Origin: Vibrio aestivus
GTDB lineage: Bacteria; Pseudomonadota; Gammaproteobacteria; Enterobacterales; Vibrionaceae
DNA length: 64,000 nucleotides
NCBI GenBank assembly: GCA_003263845.1
Contig: JYJN01000130.1
Coordinates: 1-64,000, forward strand
Reading direction: 5' to 3'
How positions within the stretch are numbered: the stretch's first letter is position 1; each line of letters opens with the position of its first letter. The notes beneath the pieces are model-generated. The model was given only the letters and a program-made list of their open reading frames with translations. It had not been told where the DNA came from and made no database searches. Position numbers and translations under genes: made by a program. Positions 58,266 through 64,000 of the stretch are shown one piece after another.

Positions 58266-61200
58266 CTAATGAAACTCCCTTGATTGCGTTTTTAACCTAG
58301 CCATTTTATCTGTCATATCGATAAGGCGCCCAGCGATGATGTGGGTGACTTCACCTTCTCGCTCTAAAATTCCTTTTACCATTAGCACTTTTGCCGTGAG
58401 GTAAGCTTGTTTCTGTGCGCGTGCGGTGGCTTTCCACACCACTACGTTGTTATTACCCGTGTCGTCTTCGAGGGTAAAGAAAGTGACGCCTGCGGCCGTC
58501 CCGGGGGACTGTTTACCTGTTACAACGCCAATAATAGTGACGAGCGACTTATGTGCCTTATGGATAAGATCTCGATGGCGGGTAAAGCCGCGTATTAATC
58601 CGGCTTCTTCTAATAAAGTGACAGGGTGCTTTTGCAAAGATAGACGTGTTGAAGCGTAGTCTTCAATCATGCTTTCGATCTCGCTAGTTCTTGGTAACGC
58701 TTGTGGCGCAGGCTCTGAAACATGCCCAAACAGAGGTAGGTCAGAGGCGTTATCCATGACCGACCAACGAGCATGGTAGCGATCTTGGGTGATCCCTTGA
58801 AACGCATTGGCTGAGGCAAGCAGTTCAAGATCGCGGCGGCCTAATCCAATGTGCTTAAGTTGGCTAACCTCGGTGTAACCCTTGTCTGGTCGTGCTTTGA
58901 GTATCTGCTTGATGGCATCTTGGCTCAGTCCTTTTATTTGAGTGAGGCCCAGTTGAATAGCGTAATCAGCGCCTGCCTTCACGACCTGATGAAGCTCCAA
59001 TGAGTGGTTAACGCAAATAGGCAGGATGGTGACCCCATGACGCTGAGCATCTTGCACGAGCTGTGAAGCACTGTAGAAGCCCATGGGTTGGCTATTGAGC
59101 AGTGAGGTATAGAAAATATGCGGGTAGTAATATTTGAGCCATGCCGAGCAATAAGCCAATACCGCAAAAGAGGCGGAGTGACTTTCTGGGAAGCCGTACT
59201 CACCAAAGCCACAGATCTGATCAAATAACTGCTCGGCGAATTTGCTGTCATAACCACGCTCGCACATGCCATTAATGAGCTTGTGTCTGAACTTGGCTAA
59301 GTCACCATTCTTTTTCCAAGCGGCCATAGCTCGGCGAAGCTGGTCAGCTTCGCCACCAGTAAAGCCTGCTGCGACCATTGCCAGCTTGATCACCTGCTCT
59401 TGGAAGATGGGTACGCCCATAGTACGAGACAGCACCTCTTTCACCTCTTCAGAAGGGTAGGTAATGGGTTCAATTCTATTGCGACGTTTCAAAAAGGGAT
59501 GGACCATATCCCCTTGAATTGGCCCAGGGCGTACAATGGCAATTTGGATAACCAGATCGTAATAACAGCGCGGTTTTAGGCGTGGCAGCATACTCATTTG
59601 TGCCCGTGATTCAATTTGGAACACTCCAACGGTATCAGCCTTTTGCAGCATGCGGTAAACATCGGGGTCATCTTGGCGACGGGTAATTTCAGCAATCGAT
59701 AGGGTGCGTCCGTGTAAGCGTTCTACAAGCTCGAAACACTTTTTAATGGCGGATAGCATACCTAAGGCTAAAACGTCGACCTTAAGCAGTCCTAGGCTCT
59801 CTAAATCATCTTTATCCCACTGGATGACGGTACGATTTTCCATTGTGGCATTTTCAACGGGCACTAACTCATACAGCGGGCCTGCCGAGATAACAAAACC
59901 GCCGACATGCTGGGATAGATGTCGAGGGAAGCCAAGTATCTCGTTGACCAAGTTGATGAACTGTTGCCCCTTGAGTGAATCCGGTTTAATACCTAGTTCG
60001 ATGATTTGAGCCTGCCAACCTTGAGCGCGATCGCGACGATTAATATTCTTGATGAAAAAGTCGAGCTGAGTTTCGGCAATGCCTAAAGCTTTGCCCACGT
60101 CTCGAACCGCACTCTTAAATCGATAGGAAATGACAGTGGCTGCGAGGGCTGCACGCTCACGGCCATACTTTTGGTAGATGTATTGAATGACCTCTTCGCG
60201 GCGCTGATGCTCGAAATCCACATCAATATCGGGCGGCTCATTGCGCTCTTTGCTGATGAAACGCTCAAACAGGACCGAAATTTGTCTAGGATCGACAGAG
60301 GTGATCTCTAGACAATAGCAGACCACTGAGTTTGCCGCAGAGCCGCGCCCTTGGTAAAGAATACGCTCCCGTTTAGCGAACATCACGATGTCGTGAATAG
60401 TTAGAAAATAATAGGGATAATTCAGCTCATCGATGAGCGCTAGCTCCTTGTTAATGGTTTCATTGATGGCTTCAGGTACCCCTTCAGGAAAGCGCAGTGC
60501 TTTGCCTTTCTCAACCAGTCCAATGAGGTGGCTCATGGGCGTTTTACCATCAGGCACCAACTCACTAGGGTATTCATAGCGCAGCTCATCGAGGTTGAAT
60601 TTACACAGTTTGGCGATATGAACGCTTTTCTGCTAGCCACTCATTCGGGAAGAGCTTCAATAGCTTTTCCTTGCTGCGTAGGGTGCGCTCTGTATTGGTG
60701 AGCATGTCACGACCAATTTGCGCGACACTCTTACCCAATTTGATTGCAGTCAACGTGTGCTGAAGGGGTAGGCGATTCGGTGTATGCATCAATACCCCAC
60801 CGCAGGCTGTGACAGGTAGAGAGAGCTCTTTTGCTAGCGTTTGATAGTGGTGAATGTAAGAGTGGTCGTTGCCTTGGAGGTGCCTTAATGCGCCAATCCA
60901 CAAACGGCCGGCATGATGCTGGCTGAGCCATTGACCCCAATGATTGTCGCTGGGTTTCATACTCGGTAGCCAAATAAGCAAACAGTGACGAACGGACATT
61001 AAATCCCATTCTGAAAGCTGATAACTGCCTTTTTCGGATCGGCGTCTCGCATTGGTGATAATGCGACACAGCTCGCCATAAGCTGCTCGGTTTGGGCACA
61101 GCAGAAGTACTTGGCACTCATCGTTGAGCCAAAACATGCTGCCAATAAGCTGCTTAATAGCGAGACCGTGCTGTTTAATGGACGCATGAGCACGAACCAC

Positions 61201-61338
61201 ACCCGCAACCGAGCATTCGTCGGTAATTGCGATGGCGTGATAGCGAAGAAAATCGGCTTGTATTACCAACTCTTCGGCATGAGATGCGCCAGAGAGAAAC
61301 GAGAAGTTACTTTGACAAAAAAGCTCAGCGTATTGCAT
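58266..61338 (-). CDS. dnaE2: Error-prone DNA polymerase DnaE2/ImuC (frameshifted)
   Basis: DnaE2 is the polymerase of the ImuA-ImuB-DnaE2 SOS mutasome, which copies damaged DNA. The ~1023-residue protein starts with a PHP domain (AELFCQSNFSFLSGASHAEEL) and has the catalytic DPPDIDVDFEHQRREEVI motif (PDIDVDF Asp pair). It ends with an OB-fold. The frame breaks near 60628: an extra A after LAE; the other frame continues SVHIAKLCKFNLDELRYEYP. It is last in the imu operon, 67 bases after imuB. Confidence 0.9.
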
Positions 61339-61405
61339 TGAACACCTGCTGAGCGAGAGAAGATAGGCTCATTATCGCTCCTAGATCTTGGTCGTGATGC
61401 GTGAA

Positions 61406-62869
61406 CTAACTAAATTGCCCGTGGATGAACCACTGCTGTTCAAGAGTACGAAATACCCACAGCCATTGCCCCGACGGGCTGCGAGCAATAAAGTAATCTC
61501 GAGTAATATTGTCATCATCCCACCATCCGCTTACGATACGCTCAGGGCCTAAAACGATATCAATCTTTTCGTTAAGAGGTTGTGGACTAGGAAAAAGTAC
61601 ACTGGGTCGAAGTGGTTGATTAATCGGTTGCTCGAACGCCGATTCATCAGTTTGTTGTGAGTTGTCGAGTGCTGGTTCTGCGTCTTGTCGCTTAGCGGTA
61701 AGCCTCTCGCTCGGAGCACATAAGCAGAGTGCTTTTTCAGGCCGAGGATCATCGATTTTTTTCACCTTACATACTCGCTTTCTGCCTAACTTGGCTTGGA
61801 GTAAAGTTATTAACTCAAGTTCTGACTGCTGCCCCTTACGTCCAGCAAACATATCTTCACTGTTTGATTCAAGCTCCCCACAGCGAGTGAGATTGAGTGT
61901 AAGCCCATGCACGGCAGATTCGAGAGTGAGAGCTTCCATTGATAAACGGCATAGAGTGAGCCATTTCTGTGCTATGTAGTCACCACAGGCAGAAGTAAAT
62001 AGCACTTGTCTATCTTCACTGTCGCGCTGGTGCAACGTCAGCGAGATTTCGTATCCCACTTGGTTGCGCAGAATTAAGAAGGCCTCCAGTTTATTGAGTA
62101 AAATGGTGAGCGGCTTTTCTAGCCACTGAACATTCTCAATATCAAACAGCAGCTCCAAGTAACAGCTGAACTTTTCTGGAGGGTGATAGAACGTGACCGG
62201 GTGTTTAAATTGCCCCAGTAAACGTCCCACATAGTTGACGAGATCAATATTGAATCGACGCGCGATTTCGCGCATCGGTAGCGCCAACAAATCAGAAATA
62301 GTGTGAATGCCCACACGTTGCAGCTGCCCAACCTGTTTTGCGTCGAGTTCTGTTGCTTCTAATGGATGGACTTCGAGACGCTTTTGTAGATCTTCTCTAT
62401 CATCGCTAATGATGTTGGTGGTTGACTTTGCCAGTAAAATGGCCGAAAAAGGGGAAAATCCCGTCGAAAAGTGATAAGTCAGATTCAAAGCATCGATATG
62501 CTGTGAGAGCCTTTCCCAGTAGGGAATTAGACCACCATATAGCGTTAACATATTGGTGGCTTTTAATAGCACACCATTAGGCGGCAGCAGAACAATATCG
62601 GATGTCACGACATAGAGCCATTGAGCGATATCCAATAGGGCTCTCTCCTCAACCTTTTCATCGTAAGGGTGCACTTGAAGTTCGCTGCACAGTGCAGCGG
62701 CGCTGCCTAGCCCCATATCTAAATGTATGCCTTGCTCAATTGCTTTTTGGTTAGCTTGCTGAATAAGGTATTTTCGGCCGTTAACAATCACCAAAGGAGA
62801 AGGACTCGAGTGAGAAAATAGCGAGTCGAGTTGCAGGCTTGGAAAGTGTAGATAGATCCAGAGCTGCAT
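61406..62869 (-). CDS. imuB: ImuB, Y-family polymerase-like mutasome protein
   Basis: ImuB is a catalytically dead Y-family relative that bridges ImuA, DnaE2 and the sliding clamp. The 487-residue protein starts MQLWIYLHFPSLQLDSLF, where active DinB has acidic metal ligands (here replaced), confirming a non-catalytic role. The ATG at 62869 is chosen over an upstream frame extension that overlaps imuA. C-terminal third is variable, as in the family. Confidence 0.88.
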   Translation of the reverse strand: MQLWIYLHFPSLQLDSLFSHSSPSPLVIVNGRKYLIQQANQKAIEQGIHLDMGLGSAAALCSELQVHPYDEKVEERALLDIAQWLYVVTSDIVLLPPNGVLLKATNMLTLYGGLIPYWERLSQHIDALNLTYHFSTGFSPFSAILLAKSTTNIISDDREDLQKRLEVHPLEATELDAKQVGQLQRVGIHTISDLLALPMREIARRFNIDLVNYVGRLLGQFKHPVTFYHPPEKFSCYLELLFDIENVQWLEKPLTILLNKLEAFLILRNQVGYEISLTLHQRDSEDRQVLFTSACGDYIAQKWLTLCRLSMEALTLESAVHGLTLNLTRCGELESNSEDMFAGRKGQQSELELITLLQAKLGRKRVCKVKKIDDPRPEKALCLCAPSERLTAKRQDAEPALDNSQQTDESAFEQPINQPLRPSVLFPSPQPLNEKIDIVLGPERIVSGWWDDDNITRDYFIARSPSGQWLWVFRTLEQQWFIHGQFS

Positions 62870-62871
62870 GA

Positions 62872-63562
62872 CTAACCCTGCTTGCGAATAGGGAATGGAA
62901 TAACCACAGGATCGCGTTTTTTCAGTGTTAATTCCGGCCAATACGATGCCATATCTAAGACAAACGAGCCATGAGGCCATCCTCCCTTACGTTTGGTAAT
63001 GGTGATGTTAAGACCAACAGGGTGAGCGGTCAGCTTTAAACTTAGGCTCACAGGCAGAGAAATCACATTATTGTCATCTTGAGAAGCGTGCGTTTGTTTG
63101 AAGAGAAACTGCAGACAATCCCCCGTCTCACTGGCAACTTGAAGTCGGCGAGCTTGATGAATCTCTAACTCGCCATGCCACAACATGACGTTACTGCAAG
63201 CGCCACTTTTTAGGCATTGCTCTGCCGTCCATAAGGCTTCTTGAGCATTCCTAGGGTAAACCAGCAGTACTTGATCAGGGTCGATCCCTTCAGCATAAAG
63301 ATTATCAGGCATAAGTAGCCTGGGGGTGAATAAACACCACCAAACCTTTTGCGAGGCTACGGCGTAAATGCGGCGTTAAAAGGCGGAGCTCACCAATACC
63401 AGAAGACGATTGGAGTTCAATCACACCATGTTTGGGAAAGCCACCTTGAAGCTTTTCATCTAGCAGAGCAAAGCCCGTTGGTTGGAAATCCTGCTCGACA
63501 TGGGTACGAGAACCTTGCCAAATCAATTGCTTATTTTTTAGATGTTCGATCAATTCATACAT
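62872..63562 (-). CDS. imuA: ImuA, RecA/SulA-like mutasome protein (frameshifted)
   Basis: ImuA is the first protein of the SOS mutagenesis cassette and resembles RecA/SulA. The ~229-residue protein starts MYELIEHLKNKQLIWQG and has GFALLDEKLQGGFPKHGVIE. The frame breaks near 63330: one extra C in a run of five; the other frame continues RLLMPDNLYAEGIDPDQVLLV to the imuB junction. A perfect LexA box lies ten bases upstream of the ATG. Confidence 0.88.
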
Positions 63563-63572
63563 AACAAAATAC

Positions 63573-63588
63573 CTGTATATATATACAG
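63573..63588 (-). promoter_or_regulatory. LexA (SOS) box of the imu operon
   Basis: CTGT-ATATATAT-ACAG, an exact match to the CTGT-N8-ACAG LexA consensus with an ideal alternating AT centre, overlapping the expected promoter of imuA. Confidence 0.92.
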
Positions 63589-63636
63589 TATAATCAATGT
63601 ATGAAAAGCCACAAGAGAAAAGTAAGGTATCAACGA

Positions 63637-63663
63637 AAATGCCCTGCAAAAAGCAGGGCATTT
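63637..63663 (-). terminator. Terminator after yciK
   Basis: AAATGCCCTGC-AAAAA-GCAGGGCATTT, placed between yciK and the imu promoter. Confidence 0.88.
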
Positions 63664-63690
63664 AGACATTAAGTTATTGAAGTAGAGTTA

Positions 63691-64000
63691 CTATTTAGGC
63701 TGAGCATCAATGCATTGGCCGTGAATATCTTTGCCTTCTGGCGCCATCAAGTAAAGATACAGAGGCATAATATCTTTTGGAGTTTTCAGCAGGTGTGCAT
63801 CTTCTGCAGGGAAGGCTTTTGCGCGCATGCCGGTACGTGTACCACCTGGATTAATGGCGTTAACGCGAATATTGCTCTCTGTCACTTCATCGGCAATCAC
63901 TTGCATCATGCCTTCAGTAGCAAACTTAGACATCGCATAAGCACCCCAGAAGGCACGGCCAACATGACCTACTGTCGATGAGGTGAAAACCATACGTGCA
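63691..64000 (-). CDS. yciK: Short-chain dehydrogenase YciK, partial (start beyond the window)
   Basis: The C-terminal ~103 residues of an SDR: MVFTSSTVGHVGRAFWGAYA, with catalytic AYAMSK, then VNAINPGGTRTGMRA and DIMPLYLYLM, which match E. coli YciK. The N-terminal nucleotide-binding half is off the right edge. Substrate of YciK is unknown. Confidence 0.85.
   Translation of the reverse strand, partial: ARMVFTSSTVGHVGRAFWGAYAMSKFATEGMMQVIADEVTESNIRVNAINPGGTRTGMRAKAFPAEDAHLLKTPKDIMPLYLYLMAPEGKDIHGQCIDAQPK

Overview
The window is a 64-kb piece of a gamma-proteobacterial chromosome, almost certainly a Vibrio. Gene order from 12.2 kb to the right end follows conserved E. coli/Vibrio blocks (proL-yejM-yejL/yejK; ychE-adhE; rne/rluC-yceF-yceD-rpmF-plsX-fabHDG-acpP-fabF-pabC-mltG-tmk-holB-tatD-ptsG). 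CheV, an ImuA-ImuB-DnaE2 mutagenesis operon and several membrane signalling proteins fit Vibrionaceae. The species is not determined.

Layout. (1) 0.19-12.03 kb: an eleven-gene, one-strand accessory operon. It holds a serine acetyltransferase-like protein, an AlaX-type tRNA-editing protein, an MFS exporter, a cysteine-synthase-like PLP enzyme, a cysteine desulfurase fused to rhodanese, a class III aminotransferase, a SAM methyltransferase, an acyl-CoA-dehydrogenase-like flavoprotein, a FlK-type thioesterase, an ATP-grasp ligase and a second MFS exporter. It ends beside tRNA-Ser(UGA), a common island site, and a degraded copy of that tRNA's 3' end lies between them. This is the best candidate for an undescribed system: a small amino-acid-derived, probably sulfur-linked metabolite with self-protection genes (tRNA deacylase, thioesterase, exporters). 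(2) 12.2-24.3 kb: tRNA-Ser, tRNA-Pro, yejM, yejL, yejK, a membrane HPt protein, a lipoprotein, asd, a PstS-like protein, a GGDEF-EAL protein and a potassium channel. (3) 24.4-36.4 kb: ychE/marC, adhE with a candidate FNR-controlled promoter, a double-CHASE3 chemoreceptor, a glycine-zipper protein, a SulP transporter and rne. (4) 36.9-51.2 kb: rluC and the fatty-acid-synthesis superoperon through ptsG. (5) 51.3-58.2 kb: two small outer-membrane proteins, a YnhF-like micropeptide with a patatin phospholipase, pykA, mlc and cheV. (6) 58.3-64 kb: the SOS-type imuA-imuB-dnaE2 operon with a perfect LexA box, and the end of yciK.

Sequence quality matters for reading this window. About 20 genes, including essential ones (fabH, fabD, fabG, tmk, rne, asd, plsX), carry single-base insertions or deletions that split their frames. 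Many lie in homopolymers. Because essential genes on both strands are hit and both frames around each break stay conserved, I read these as sequencing or assembly errors, not pseudogenes. Coordinates given for such genes span the whole intended gene.

Regulatory logic is unusually visible: an FNR-like site centred at -41.5 of a predicted adhE promoter, palindromes upstream of ptsG with its likely repressor gene mlc in the same window, a CRP-like site upstream of mlc, a LexA box upstream of imuA, and a 13-bp hairpin ending on the start codon of the potassium channel gene.
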